This document shows, in pieces, positions 26,745 to 35,664 of a stretch of 64,000 nt of DNA. This DNA is from Muricauda sp. MAR_2010_75 (GTDB lineage Bacteria; Bacteroidota; Bacteroidia; Flavobacteriales; Flavobacteriaceae). The position numbers and the translations under genes are program-made. The stretch lies in contig NZ_JQNJ01000001.1 of the NCBI RefSeq assembly GCF_000745185.1, positions 4,260,501-4,324,500 on the forward strand, given 5' to 3'. How positions within the stretch are numbered: position 1 is the first letter of the stretch; the number at the start of each line of letters is the position of its first letter. The notes beneath the pieces are model-generated. The model was not told where the DNA came from. It did no database searches and saw only the letters and a program-made list of their open reading frames with translations.

Positions 26745-27718
26745 TACATGTTTAAGAGGTAAGCAAAAATCAATGGCGCCACAATGGTCGCGTCTGACTC
26801 TATTATGAATTTAGGGGTGTGGATGTCCAATTTCCCCCAGGTAATTTTTTCGTTGGGCACTGCACCGGAATAGGAACCAAAACTTGTTGTGGAATCACTG
26901 ATCTGGCAGAAATAGCTCCAAAAAGGGATGTCGGTCTGCTCCAAATCTTGATACAACATTGGCACTACACAAATCGGGAAATCACCTGCAATACCGCCCC
27001 CTATTTGAAAGAAGCCAATGCCGTTTTCTGAATTCTTGCTGTACCAATCCGCCAAAAAGGTCATGTATTCGATTCCGGATTTTACGGTACTGGCCTTTAA
27101 TTCACCTTTAATGACATAGCTAGCGAAAATGTTCCCCATGGTACTATCTTCCCATCCGGGAACCACAATGGGCAGATTTTTTTCAGCTGCGGCGTACATC
27201 CATGAATCTTTTATGTCAATTTCATAGTACTCTTCCAGAACACCGGACAATAAAAGTTGGTACATATATTCATGCGGAAAATAGCGTTTGCCTTCCTCCT
27301 CGGCCTTTTTCCAAAGTTTGAAGATGTGCTTTTGCAACCGTCTAAATGCTTCTTCTTCAGGAATGCAAGTATCGGTTACGCGGTTCAATCCTTTTTCCAA
27401 TAAATCCCATTCATCTTGAGGGGTAAGGTCACGGTAATTGGGCACTCTTTTGTAATGGGAATGCGCCACAAGGTTCATCAAATCTTCTTCCAAGTTGGCC
27501 CCGGTACAGGAAACAATGTGTACTTTTTCAGTTCGTATAATTTCAGAAAAAATCTTGCCCAATTCAGCAGTGCTCATGGCCCCTGCCAAGGAAACGAGCA
27601 TTTTGGAACCTTGGTTCAATTGTGCTTCGTACCCTTTTGCGGCATCCACAAGGGAAGCTGCATTGAAATGAAGGTAGTATTTTTCAATAAATTGTGATAT
27701 TTCTCCTTTGTTACTCAT
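26744..27718 (-). CDS. Deoxyhypusine-synthase-family protein
   Basis: About 324 residues from Met at 27718 (another ATG at 27727 overlaps speB more). It has the deoxyhypusine synthase fold features: LVSLAGAMSTAELGKIF, VSCTGANLEEDLMNLVAHSHY, VVPGWEDSTMGNIFASYVI, FFQIGGGIAGDFPICVVP and the active-site lysine in ITWGKL (about K296). Bacteria lack eIF5A, and this gene follows arginine decarboxylase and agmatinase in an overlapping operon, so the probable substrate is putrescine or another polyamine, as in homospermidine-synthase relatives known to derive from this family. The actual product cannot be told from sequence. Confidence 0.92.
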   Translation of the reverse strand: MSNKGEISQFIEKYYLHFNAASLVDAAKGYEAQLNQGSKMLVSLAGAMSTAELGKIFSEIIRTEKVHIVSCTGANLEEDLMNLVAHSHYKRVPNYRDLTPQDEWDLLEKGLNRVTDTCIPEEEAFRRLQKHIFKLWKKAEEEGKRYFPHEYMYQLLLSGVLEEYYEIDIKDSWMYAAAEKNLPIVVPGWEDSTMGNIFASYVIKGELKASTVKSGIEYMTFLADWYSKNSENGIGFFQIGGGIAGDFPICVVPMLYQDLEQTDIPFWSYFCQISDSTTSFGSYSGAVPNEKITWGKLDIHTPKFIIESDATIVAPLIFAYLLNM

Positions 27719-28649
27719 CGTAATCATCTAGTATTGTGTTGGATTTCTTGAAATCTTCGTCTCCTTCAACAAATCCATCTTCTATATATTCATTTTTTTC
27801 GTTGAACCTGTAGCTCAACATTTTGTAATATAATTTGGCCGCCAAAAAATCCGACGTCCGGTCGTTGGTATTAGGGCACAATTCAACAATATCAAAGCCT
27901 ACCACATTTCTTTCCTCGAATACCCGCTTTAAAAAGTCAAGGGTTTCATACCAGAAAAGACCACCCGGTTCCGGGGTTCCTGTGGAGGGCAAAATGGAGG
28001 GGTCCAACCCGTCCAAATCAAAAGTAATGTACACATTCTCCGTCATCAAATCTATGGCACTGTCCATCCAAAAATCATCGGTTACCATCTCATGGGCAAA
28101 AAATACCTTGTCCTTGTCCATGACCAATGTTTCTGAATGGTCCATGCTGCGAATGCCCACCTGCACCAAATTTGTGGTCTCATTGGCTTCGTACAAGGCA
28201 CAGGCATGGTTGTATTTTGAGCCATTGTATTCTTTTCGCAAATCGGCATGGGCATCAATCTGCAACACGGTAAGGTCCTCAAAACATTCGTTGAAGGCCC
28301 TAATGGCACCTATGGAAATGGAATGCTCCCCACCTATCATAGTCACCACCTTGTTTCGCTTAATATACTCCTTTACAGTTTTATGTACTGCATTGACCAT
28401 GGTTTCGGGCGTACCCAACTCATCGATTGGGTCAGCCAGGTAAATCCCTACTTTATAGACTTCACTATCTGTCTCAATGTCATACACCTCCATATTTTCT
28501 GAAGCTTCCAAAAAGGCTTCCGGGCCTTTGTCAGCGCCTTTGCCCCAAGTGCTGGTACCATCATACGGAACGGGCAACAATACAACTTTGGCTTTTTCAG
28601 CCGACCCGTATTCCTTTGGAATACCGGCATACATTCTATTCGTTTTCAT
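27711..28649 (-). CDS. speB: Agmatinase-family ureohydrolase
   Basis: Hydrolyses agmatine to putrescine and urea. 312 residues of the arginase fold with the binuclear Mn site segments IGGEHSISIGA, QIDAHADLRKEYNG, FDLDGLDPSILPSTGTPEPGG and GFDIVELCPN. Operon position directly after arginine decarboxylase (gap 19 bases) supports agmatine as substrate over arginine or formiminoglutamate. Its stop overlaps the next gene by 8 bases. Confidence 0.93.
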   Translation of the reverse strand: MKTNRMYAGIPKEYGSAEKAKVVLLPVPYDGTSTWGKGADKGPEAFLEASENMEVYDIETDSEVYKVGIYLADPIDELGTPETMVNAVHKTVKEYIKRNKVVTMIGGEHSISIGAIRAFNECFEDLTVLQIDAHADLRKEYNGSKYNHACALYEANETTNLVQVGIRSMDHSETLVMDKDKVFFAHEMVTDDFWMDSAIDLMTENVYITFDLDGLDPSILPSTGTPEPGGLFWYETLDFLKRVFEERNVVGFDIVELCPNTNDRTSDFLAAKLYYKMLSYRFNEKNEYIEDGFVEGDEDFKKSNTILDDYDE

Positions 28650-28668
28650 TTTAATTAATAATTCGTAA

Positions 28669-30123
28669 TCAGTTTTTGCTGGAAACCAGCATTTTTTTTG
28701 GGTCTAAAAGACCATTTTCATCCTTCTTGGATCCATAGCCCAAAATGGACAGAAATTCTTCGGCGGTCTGTTGTTCGGCAAACACCGAGGTTTTCAAATT
28801 GCCCTTATCATCTTTCTGAATCAATATATGTTTGGGATGGGGAATGAGACAATGTTGCAATCCACCAAAACCTCCAATGGTTTCTTGGTAAGCTCCCGTA
28901 TTGAAAAACCCGATATATAAGGGTTTATCCTTTTTGTACTTGGGCATATAGATAGCGTTCATGTGCTGTTCCGAATTGTAATAATCGTCACTATCACAGG
29001 TCAACCCTCCCAATAGAACCCGCTCATACTCCTCGTTCCATCGGTTTATGGCCAAAGTGATGAACCTTTTGCTAATGGCCCACGAATCTGGCATGGTAGT
29101 GATGAACGACGAGTTGATCATATTCCATTTTTCCCTATCGTTCTGTTGTTTTTGATAAAGCACCTCGTAAATGGTTCCACCACTTTCACCTACGGTAAAA
29201 CTTCCAAATTCGGTGAAGATGTGGGGCACTTCAACCTCAGCCTCATCACACGCTTGCTTTATTTGATGGATGATCTCGTCCACCATATACTCATAATCGT
29301 ATTCAAAAGCCAGGGAGTTCTTAATGGGGAACCCTCCGCCTATATTAAGGCTATCCAAAGTTGGGCATACTTTTTTAAGGCTTATATAGACTTTTAGACA
29401 CTTTAAAAGCTCGTTCCAATAATAGGCCGTATCCCTGATTCCTGTATTGATGAAGAAGTGCAACATCTTCAACTCAACCTGGTCATTATTTTTGATGGAC
29501 TGATTATAAAAGGGTACAATGTTCTTATACCCGATACCCAATCGTGAGGTATAGAACTCAAATTTTGGTTCTTCTTCTGAAGCAATCCGGATACCCACCT
29601 TAAACTTCCCTTCAATGGCTTCGCTTAAGAGTTCAATTTCTTCATAATTATCAATAATAGGGATGCAGTTTTTATGCCCCTCATTGATCAACCGTGCTAT
29701 GTTCTGTACATACTGGTCCCGTTTAAACCCATTACAGATAACATAGGTATCCTTTGAAATTTTACCTTTCTTTTTTAAGTGTTCCACAATATTGATGTCA
29801 AAGGCCGACGAAGTCTCAATGTGAATGTCATTTTTGAGGGCTTCATTCAAAACATGCTCAAAATGGGAGCTTTTGGTGCAATAGCAATAGTGGTAGGATC
29901 CTTTATAATCATGCTTGGCCATGGCCGCGCCAAACCACTCTTTTGCCCGCTGTATGTTTTTGGATATTTTGGGCAGGTATGTGAACTTCAAAGGAGTTCC
30001 ATAGCGTTGCACCAAATTATATAGGTCTACACCGTGGAACTGTAGTTTGTTGTCCTCTAATTGAAATTCCTCCTGGGGAAAATCGTAAGTCTGCTCGATC
30101 AAGTCGATGTACTTTGTTTTCAT
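28669..30123 (-). CDS. speA: Arginine decarboxylase, PLP fold III
   Basis: Decarboxylates arginine to agmatine. 484 residues, shorter than E. coli SpeA (about 650), as is usual in Bacteroidota. The PLP lysine is K84 in YHYCYCTKSSHF; further family motifs are VGIRIASEEEPKFEFYTSRLGIG, LNIGGGFPIKNSL, FTEFGSFTVGESG and CDSDDYYN near residue 391. First gene of speA-speB-DHS-like-acidic protein. A promoter lies 280 bases upstream, leaving a long leader with strong RNA hairpins, so attenuation or another RNA-level control is possible. Confidence 0.93.
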   Translation of the reverse strand: MKTKYIDLIEQTYDFPQEEFQLEDNKLQFHGVDLYNLVQRYGTPLKFTYLPKISKNIQRAKEWFGAAMAKHDYKGSYHYCYCTKSSHFEHVLNEALKNDIHIETSSAFDINIVEHLKKKGKISKDTYVICNGFKRDQYVQNIARLINEGHKNCIPIIDNYEEIELLSEAIEGKFKVGIRIASEEEPKFEFYTSRLGIGYKNIVPFYNQSIKNNDQVELKMLHFFINTGIRDTAYYWNELLKCLKVYISLKKVCPTLDSLNIGGGFPIKNSLAFEYDYEYMVDEIIHQIKQACDEAEVEVPHIFTEFGSFTVGESGGTIYEVLYQKQQNDREKWNMINSSFITTMPDSWAISKRFITLAINRWNEEYERVLLGGLTCDSDDYYNSEQHMNAIYMPKYKKDKPLYIGFFNTGAYQETIGGFGGLQHCLIPHPKHILIQKDDKGNLKTSVFAEQQTAEEFLSILGYGSKKDENGLLDPKKMLVSSKN

Positions 30124-30226
30124 TTAAATTTCGCTGTTTATAATAAAAGATAGTGAGAAAAATAGAAGTCTGAAAATCAAAATTTCTCAGATGCGAAATT
30201 CGAATACGGTATAGGCCACAAAGAAA

Positions 30227-30303
30227 GGGCTCCGTGAGTAATCACGGATGACGGAGTGCATTTCGGAAGTCAGCCCTACTATTCGGTGTCTTAACTTTAA
30301 GAC
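30227..30303 (-). other. Structured leader RNA of the polyamine operon
   Basis: Within the 270-base leader of speA several inverted repeats overlap. GGGCT/AGCCC (30227-30231 with 30272-30276), CTCCGT/ACGGAG (30230-30235 with 30251-30256) and CCGTGA/TCACGG (30232-30237 with 30242-30247) compete for the same bases, and GTCTTAA/TTAAGAC (30288-30294 with 30297-30303) is next to them. Mutually exclusive pairing is the hallmark of a switching leader. No match to a riboswitch class I know can be claimed. Confidence 0.4.
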
Positions 30304-30397
30304 GGCTTGTTGGGTAGACTTCCTTATCCCCAAAAGCCCGAACATGAAAAAAGTTTTCAAAGCGATAGGCAATGCGTCCTTTTTTGGACTCATTCAT
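30242..30397 (-). CDS. Possible leader peptide or small basic protein upstream of speA
   Basis: A 51-codon frame from the ATG at 30397: MNESKKGRIAYRFENFF at the start and SRADFRNALRHP at the end, very basic with many Arg and Lys. The promoter's predicted start site falls at or next to this ATG, so translation would have to be nearly leaderless. The stop codon lies inside the competing hairpins, an arrangement that fits a regulatory uORF sensing arginine supply or polyamines. A second, overlapping frame in the same region looks less protein-like. Function is unknown and expression unproven. Confidence 0.35.
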   Translation of the reverse strand: MNESKKGRIAYRFENFFHVRAFGDKEVYPTSRLKVKTPNSRADFRNALRHP

Positions 30398-30401
30398 GAA
30401 G

Positions 30402-30431
30402 CAAACATAAACAAAAAATGAATATTGCAAA
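30402..30431 (-). promoter_or_regulatory. Promoter of the polyamine operon
   Basis: On the minus strand, TGTTTG (30433-30428), 18 bases, TATGTTTG (30409-30402). The -7 element is a full TAnnTTTG match. It is the best promoter candidate upstream of speA and would produce a leader of about 270 bases. Confidence 0.65.
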
Positions 30432-30433
30432 CA

Positions 30434-30750
30434 TTTTTCAATAAAATATTTATTATTCATAATACTCTGAAAAACAATTCTTTACGCGTATAAATCCACA
30501 TAAAAACCAGTTATCAACCCATCCAAAAGGTCTCACGATTCCGTGTTGGAACGCCGAAGTTTATCCACTTTTTCATGTGATTTTTCATTGAACCGTCGGC
30601 AATATCCAACGGGGTATAAAAAACCCGGATAAATACCTCATTCCATTGACAGATTTATAAATCCGTATGAGTTTACTATAAATCAAAAAAAGTAGCCCAG
30701 ACAAGTTCACCATATTTATATCGCATATTCCAAACCTATTCTACTGATCT
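30434..30750. other. Intergenic stretch before the PQQ-type dehydrogenase
   Basis: About 317 AT-rich bases between the speA promoter and the plus-strand gene at 30751. It must hold the promoter of that gene, but no clear TAnnTTTG with a -33 partner is seen. I find no ORF, RNA gene or repeat here that I would support. Confidence 0.5.
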
Positions 30751-31878
30751 ATGAAACATAACTTCTTGTGGGCAGCTATACTTTGGCTTTTATTACTGTG
30801 CATTTCTTGTAGGGGAAAAAATCCCAAATTGGCATTTGAAAGCGAGGTGGAGAATTTTGAATTGGAACTGGTAGCCGACAGTATTCGTGTTCCTTTCGGG
30901 ATGTGCTTTTTACCCGATAAACAGCTACTGGTATCCAATAGATTTTCTGGTGAGATCATCCGCGTGAACCCTGGTTCTGGAACAAAAGAAATACTAAAAG
31001 GGGTTCCTAAATCCTATTGTCAAGGTGATGGCGGGGCATTGGATATTCTTCTTCACCCTGAATTTGAAAAAAACAACTGGTTGTATTTTGCCCATTCCAT
31101 CGGGGATTCCACTGCAAGTACCATGGCTATTGATCGTGGAAAACTAATGGGAGACTCCTTAACCCAAATTGAGCGTATTTTTACGGCTTTTCCCTTTTAC
31201 AGCTCCCCGAGTCATTATGGAACGCGTATGGCCATTCATAACGAATATCTATTTTTTACCATGGGAGACCGTTATGATCTAAAGGATTCTGCCCAAACCT
31301 TGAGCAATCATTTGGGAAAAGTAATGCGCATTTTTGATGATGGCAGGATACCAAATAACAATCCATTCGTTGGAAAACCCAATGCCAAACCTGAAATTTG
31401 GAGCTATGGACATAGAAATCCACAGGGTTTGACCATTCATCCCCAGACCCAAGAATTATGGTTGCATGAGCACGGACCCAAAGGTGGTGATGAGGTTAAT
31501 CGAATTGACCCTGGTCTCAACTATGGCTGGCCCGTTATCTGTCATGGCATAGATTATGACGACACTCCTATTGGTGAAGGAATTACTCATAAAGAAGGTA
31601 TGGAACAACCCAACCACCTCTATGTGCCATCCATTGCCCCCAGCGGCATGGAATTCTACTCAGGTAATAAGTTTAAAAAATGGAAAGGGAATCTCTTTAT
31701 TGGAGCCATGGCACTTACCCATCTAAATAGATTGGTGTTGAAAGAGGGAAAGATAATCCATGAGGAACGGTTGCTAAAAGACTTTAATAAAAGGATACGG
31801 GTAGTAAGACAAGGACCAGATGGTTACCTATATATTGGAGTAGATGGAGGAGCAATCTATAGGCTTATACCCAACTAA
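30751..31878 (+). CDS. PQQ-dependent sugar dehydrogenase-like lipoprotein
   Basis: A 375-residue beta-propeller of the soluble aldose sugar dehydrogenase/sorbosone dehydrogenase family (Asd/YliI). Lipobox LLCISC gives C20, so it is exported and lipid-anchored. Family motifs: VPFGMCFLPDKQLLVSNR, SHYGTRMAIHNEYLFFTMGD, EIWSYGHRNPQGLTIHPQT, LWLHEHGPKGGDEVN and LNYGWPVICHG; the histidines in SHYGTR and HEHGPKGGDE correspond to catalytic and PQQ-site positions. It probably oxidises an aldose in the periplasm if PQQ is available; no PQQ synthesis genes are in view. Confidence 0.88.
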   Translation: MKHNFLWAAILWLLLLCISCRGKNPKLAFESEVENFELELVADSIRVPFGMCFLPDKQLLVSNRFSGEIIRVNPGSGTKEILKGVPKSYCQGDGGALDILLHPEFEKNNWLYFAHSIGDSTASTMAIDRGKLMGDSLTQIERIFTAFPFYSSPSHYGTRMAIHNEYLFFTMGDRYDLKDSAQTLSNHLGKVMRIFDDGRIPNNNPFVGKPNAKPEIWSYGHRNPQGLTIHPQTQELWLHEHGPKGGDEVNRIDPGLNYGWPVICHGIDYDDTPIGEGITHKEGMEQPNHLYVPSIAPSGMEFYSGNKFKKWKGNLFIGAMALTHLNRLVLKEGKIIHEERLLKDFNKRIRVVRQGPDGYLYIGVDGGAIYRLIPN

Positions 31879-31913
31879 ATTGCTCCCTTAATCTGTTCTC
31901 CTTGGATTCAATA

Positions 31914-34118
31914 TCAGCCTACCAATGGGGGCTTGTCATTGATCAAAGGTTGATTGTAATGACGCCTTCCGGTTGCCTTGTACATTGCATTGGACAAAGC
32001 TCCCACAATTGGTGGCAATGATGGTTCGCCCAAACCTGTTGGGTCAATGCCATTGTCAACAAAAAAGGTTTCTATTTCCTTTGGTGCCTCCATATTTCGG
32101 ATTAGGCGATATGTGTCAAAATTGGATTGTTCCGGTTGGCCATCCTTAAAGGTCATCGCACTATAGGTAGCGTGTCCAATACCATCCACAATTCCACCTT
32201 CAATCTGGTTTTTGGCACTCAGTGGGTTGATGACAATTCCACAATCCACGGCACACCAAACCTTGTCCACATTGGGCGTATTTCCATTCATGGTTAAATC
32301 CAGTACTTGAGCCACATACGAATTATGACAATAGTACGCTGAAACCCCTCTGGATTTTCCGTTGTCTCCACTGGTCCAATTGGATTTTTCCTTGACCAAT
32401 TTTAGTACGCCCGCATAACGTTCTGGGTCGTAATCATTTTGTTCTGGATCTCCAACTGGGTTTGAAATGGCCCGATCAAACAACTCCAAACGGAATTCAA
32501 TAGGATCCTTACCAGCGGCTTCTGCCACCTCATCCATAAAGGCTTGCTCGGCACCAGCAATAAAGTTGGAACGAGGGGCCCGCCATGCACCAGTGGTCAC
32601 ATTGGTTTGCAAACTATGCTTTTCAGCAAGGTAATTGTCCACTGCACCCGCTGGAAAACGATTTTCAAAAACGAGGTCATCGTTGGTTCCCGCACCGCGA
32701 ACATGCCATGCGATCAAATTGCCGTTTTCATCCAAACCAGCCTTGTACTTTACCTTGTACGAAGGGCGGTAGGTTCCTTGGGTCATATCATCTTCACGGG
32801 TATACACTAACTTTATGGGAGCACCCATTTTTTGGGAAATTACAGCGGCTTCCACAGCAAAAGTTCCATACAAACGGCGACCAAATCCACCTCCCATTCG
32901 GGTCATCATAATATCAATCTTCTCCTTGGGCAATCCCAATCTGGAAGCCAATGTCAGTTCTAAAAATTCTGGAGTTTGAATGGGGCCCAATAATTCTGCT
33001 TTATCTGCTGTAACATCGGCAAAGAAATTCATAGGCTCCATGGTATTGTGGGCCAAGAAGGGTGCGGTATAGGTACTTTCCACAATTTTGGCAGCGGTTT
33101 TGAATGCGGCATCCACATCACCGTCTTTACGCGCAGCTTCTTTTGGGGTGGTTTTTAACAGTTCTGAAAGCCTCTCATCATGATAAGCGGTGCTCTCCAT
33201 TTTGGAATCCTCTTCCCACTGAACCTGCAGTGCCTTTTTGGCTTGCATGCATTCCCAGGTACTGTTTCCAACAACAACCGCCAATTCAGCAATGGCTCCT
33301 CCATCGGACCATTGTTTTTCCACATCTTCGGGGTACACCACAATAGGAAACACATCTTTTATTCCCGGCATGGATTTTACGGATTCAGCATCCATATCTT
33401 TTAATTTCATGCCAAAGGCCGGTGGATGCACAATCATGGCAATGAGCATACCATCTTTTTGTACATCTAATCCATACAATGGTTTTCCAGTCACAATTTT
33501 CTCACCGTCCACATTCTTGCGGTCGGTACCGATGATTTTAAAATCTTTTTGTTCTTTAAGTTCCACTTCTTCTGGAACCTCAACTGCAGCAGCAGCGGAG
33601 GCAATTTCACCATATCCGGCTGATTTGCCACTAGCCTCATGGGTGAGCATTCCTTCGGAAGTAGTAATTTCACCAACAGGAACTTCCCAAGCTTTGGCAG
33701 CAGCCTCCTTCAACATTTGACGGGCCGTGGCCCCAGCCATGCGAAGACCTTCCCACCCTTGGCGAATGGATTGACTTCCCCCTGCCAATTGTCGTGTAAA
33801 AATATCTGTGTTCAAGGGAGCTTGTTCCACAATGACGTCTTTCCAAGCCACATCCAACTCTTCGGCCACAATCATGGGCATGGCCGTTTTTACGTTTTGT
33901 CCTATTTCCGGATTGGGTGACATGATGGTCACCAAACCGTTGTCCCCAATTTTCAAAAATCCATTGAGTTCAAACCACTCTTTGGGCATACTGTTGACTT
34001 GCTCTGGGGTCATTTTGCAGGAAGCCAACCAGTTGAATCCAAGAACGAGCCCACCTCCGGCCAAACCTGTATTTCGTATGAAAGCACGTCGTCCTATTTT
34101 TGTCTTTACAAGCGTCAT
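31914..34118 (-). CDS. Molybdopterin-binding subunit of a xanthine-dehydrogenase-family enzyme (IorB type)
   Basis: A 734-residue molybdenum hydroxylase large subunit. N-terminal GRRAFIRNTGLAGGGLVLGF is a twin-arginine signal, so the holoenzyme works in the periplasm. The first aldehyde-oxidase hammerhead-type domain covers about 195-300, and molybdopterin-binding segments include GGGFGRRLYG, GAWRAPRSNFIAGAEQAFMDE and GLGEPSLPP (with the catalytic Glu in GLGEPS). It resembles isoquinoline 1-oxidoreductase beta subunits and aldehyde dehydrogenases of that group. It follows the 2Fe-2S subunit gene by 23 bases. No FAD or cytochrome subunit is adjacent, so its electron acceptor is unknown. Confidence 0.92.
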   Translation of the reverse strand: MTLVKTKIGRRAFIRNTGLAGGGLVLGFNWLASCKMTPEQVNSMPKEWFELNGFLKIGDNGLVTIMSPNPEIGQNVKTAMPMIVAEELDVAWKDVIVEQAPLNTDIFTRQLAGGSQSIRQGWEGLRMAGATARQMLKEAAAKAWEVPVGEITTSEGMLTHEASGKSAGYGEIASAAAAVEVPEEVELKEQKDFKIIGTDRKNVDGEKIVTGKPLYGLDVQKDGMLIAMIVHPPAFGMKLKDMDAESVKSMPGIKDVFPIVVYPEDVEKQWSDGGAIAELAVVVGNSTWECMQAKKALQVQWEEDSKMESTAYHDERLSELLKTTPKEAARKDGDVDAAFKTAAKIVESTYTAPFLAHNTMEPMNFFADVTADKAELLGPIQTPEFLELTLASRLGLPKEKIDIMMTRMGGGFGRRLYGTFAVEAAVISQKMGAPIKLVYTREDDMTQGTYRPSYKVKYKAGLDENGNLIAWHVRGAGTNDDLVFENRFPAGAVDNYLAEKHSLQTNVTTGAWRAPRSNFIAGAEQAFMDEVAEAAGKDPIEFRLELFDRAISNPVGDPEQNDYDPERYAGVLKLVKEKSNWTSGDNGKSRGVSAYYCHNSYVAQVLDLTMNGNTPNVDKVWCAVDCGIVINPLSAKNQIEGGIVDGIGHATYSAMTFKDGQPEQSNFDTYRLIRNMEAPKEIETFFVDNGIDPTGLGEPSLPPIVGALSNAMYKATGRRHYNQPLINDKPPLVG

Positions 34119-34141
34119 GGTGTATGTTTTTTAAAGGGTGG

Positions 34142-34597
34142 TTATGATTTTGATGCCGTTTTCACAGCTTTTCGTATTCTAAGGTATGTTCCGCAACGGC
34201 AAATGTTGCCGTTCATTGCCATTTCAATTTCTTCGTCCGTAGGATTCGGATTTTGTTTTAAAAGCGCCGAAGCAGTCATAATTTGCCCTGCTTGACAGTA
34301 ACCGCACTGGGGCACATCTTCTTCAATCCAAGCCTTTTGCACGGGATGGTCTCCATCTTCAGATAACCCCTCAATGGTAGTTATTTCTTGATTGCCCACA
34401 GACGATATCGGTAACATGCAGGACCGTGTGGCCGTTCCATTCAAATGGATGGTACAAGCGCCACATTGTGCAATACCACAACCGTACTTGGTTCCTACTA
34501 GTTTTAAATTGTCTCGCAAAACCCAAAGAATGGGTGTGGAGGGGTCTACGTCCACCTCCTGCGTTTTTCCGTTGATGTTGAGTGTAAATGTTGCCAT
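34142..34597 (-). CDS. (2Fe-2S)-binding subunit of the molybdenum hydroxylase (IorA type)
   Basis: A 151-residue protein with two 2Fe-2S clusters: plant-ferredoxin type C40, C45, C48 and C60 ([17 protein letters not shown]), and the four-helix type C98, C101, C133 and C135 ([17 protein letters not shown]). It carries electrons from the molybdenum site in the large subunit encoded just downstream. It has no signal peptide and would be exported with the Tat-tagged partner. Confidence 0.94.
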   Translation of the reverse strand: MATFTLNINGKTQEVDVDPSTPILWVLRDNLKLVGTKYGCGIAQCGACTIHLNGTATRSCMLPISSVGNQEITTIEGLSEDGDHPVQKAWIEEDVPQCGYCQAGQIMTASALLKQNPNPTDEEIEMAMNGNICRCGTYLRIRKAVKTASKS

Positions 34598-34771
34598 ATT
34601 GTCTAAAATTCACTTGAATTTATGGGTTTTTTAGCAAAGACCCATTCCAAATTAGGACATCTTGAAAAAAATTAACATTATGTTCTTAAATTCTTCATAA
34701 ATACTGCAATTTATACCTTGCTAAGAATAAAGATGAGCAAGATTCGGGTTTTATTGCCCTAATGGGCCATT

Positions 34772-34779
34772 TACTTTTG
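34772..34779 (+). promoter_or_regulatory. -7 element before the alkylation-repair operon
   Basis: TACTTTTG matches TAnnTTTG and lies 22 bases before the ATG at 34801. The only TTG upstream is 15 bases away, closer than usual, so the -33 element is weak, compatible with an activator-dependent promoter. Confidence 0.4.
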
Positions 34780-34800
34780 CTATGAAATAATTTGTACGCC

Positions 34801-35649
34801 ATGACAGCACAAACCGAATACAATTACAACAGAATAGCACAGGCCATTGAATTCATTACCACAAACTTTAAAGAGCAGCCTTCCTTAAATGAGATTGCCG
34901 AATCAGTCCATTTGAGTCCATTTCATTTTCAAAGGCTGTTTACCGATTGGGCCGGGGTTAGTCCCAAAAAATTTATGCAATACATCAGCATTGAATATGC
35001 CAAACAGCTCCTGAAAGAAAGACAGGCGACATTGTTCGACACTGCCCAAGAAACCGGTTTTTCGGGAACGAGCCGACTCCACGATCTTTTTATCACTATT
35101 GAGGGAATGACCCCGGGGGAATATAAAAATGGAGGCGAAAATCTAACCATCAACTACAGTTTTGCCGAAAGTCCCTTTGGTAATTTAATTGTGGCCTCTA
35201 CCCCAAAAGGCATCTGCCACATGTCCTTTATAGATGAAGAACAGAAAGGATTTCAAGATTTAAAATTCCGTTTTCCCCATGCTGAGTATCATCAACTATT
35301 GGATAAAACCCAGCAGGATGGATTATTCATTTTTCAACACGATTGGAGTCGACTGGACCAAATTAAATTGCATTTAAGCGGGACCCCATTTCAACTAAAG
35401 GTCTGGGAAACTTTACTCAAAATCCCCCAAGGAAGCTTGACCACCTATGGAGCCATTGCCCAAAAAATTGATAGTCCAAAAGCATCAAGGGCGGTGGGCA
35501 CGGCCATTGGAAACAACCCTGTTGCATTTTTGATTCCCTGCCATAGGGTAATCCAATCTTCTGGAAAACTTGGTGGGTATATGTGGGGCAATACCCGAAA
35601 GAATGCCATCATTGGATGGGAAGCTGCGCAAATGGACTTAGCCCAATAA
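34801..35649 (+). CDS. ada: AraC-type HTH fused to O6-methylguanine-DNA methyltransferase (Ada C-terminal part)
   Basis: A 282-residue protein from the ATG at 34801. Residues about 5-105 form an AraC-type DNA-binding domain (LNEIAESVHLSPFHFQRLF, DTAQETGFSGTSRLHDLF). Residues about 115-280 form the alkyltransferase, with the acceptor cysteine C247 in IPCHRVIQ. It repairs O6-methylguanine by irreversible transfer to itself. Compared with E. coli Ada it lacks the N-terminal zinc and phosphotriester-repair domain, but a separate gene for that domain lies at 36389 in the same operon. Confidence 0.93.
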   Translation: MTAQTEYNYNRIAQAIEFITTNFKEQPSLNEIAESVHLSPFHFQRLFTDWAGVSPKKFMQYISIEYAKQLLKERQATLFDTAQETGFSGTSRLHDLFITIEGMTPGEYKNGGENLTINYSFAESPFGNLIVASTPKGICHMSFIDEEQKGFQDLKFRFPHAEYHQLLDKTQQDGLFIFQHDWSRLDQIKLHLSGTPFQLKVWETLLKIPQGSLTTYGAIAQKIDSPKASRAVGTAIGNNPVAFLIPCHRVIQSSGKLGGYMWGNTRKNAIIGWEAAQMDLAQ

Positions 35650-35664
35650 TATCACCAAAATCTT

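Noticed and set aside
30187..30393. 68-codon minus-strand frame upstream of speA
   Set aside because: Overlaps the 51-codon frame in another phase and has less protein-like composition; I keep the shorter one only as a possibility.
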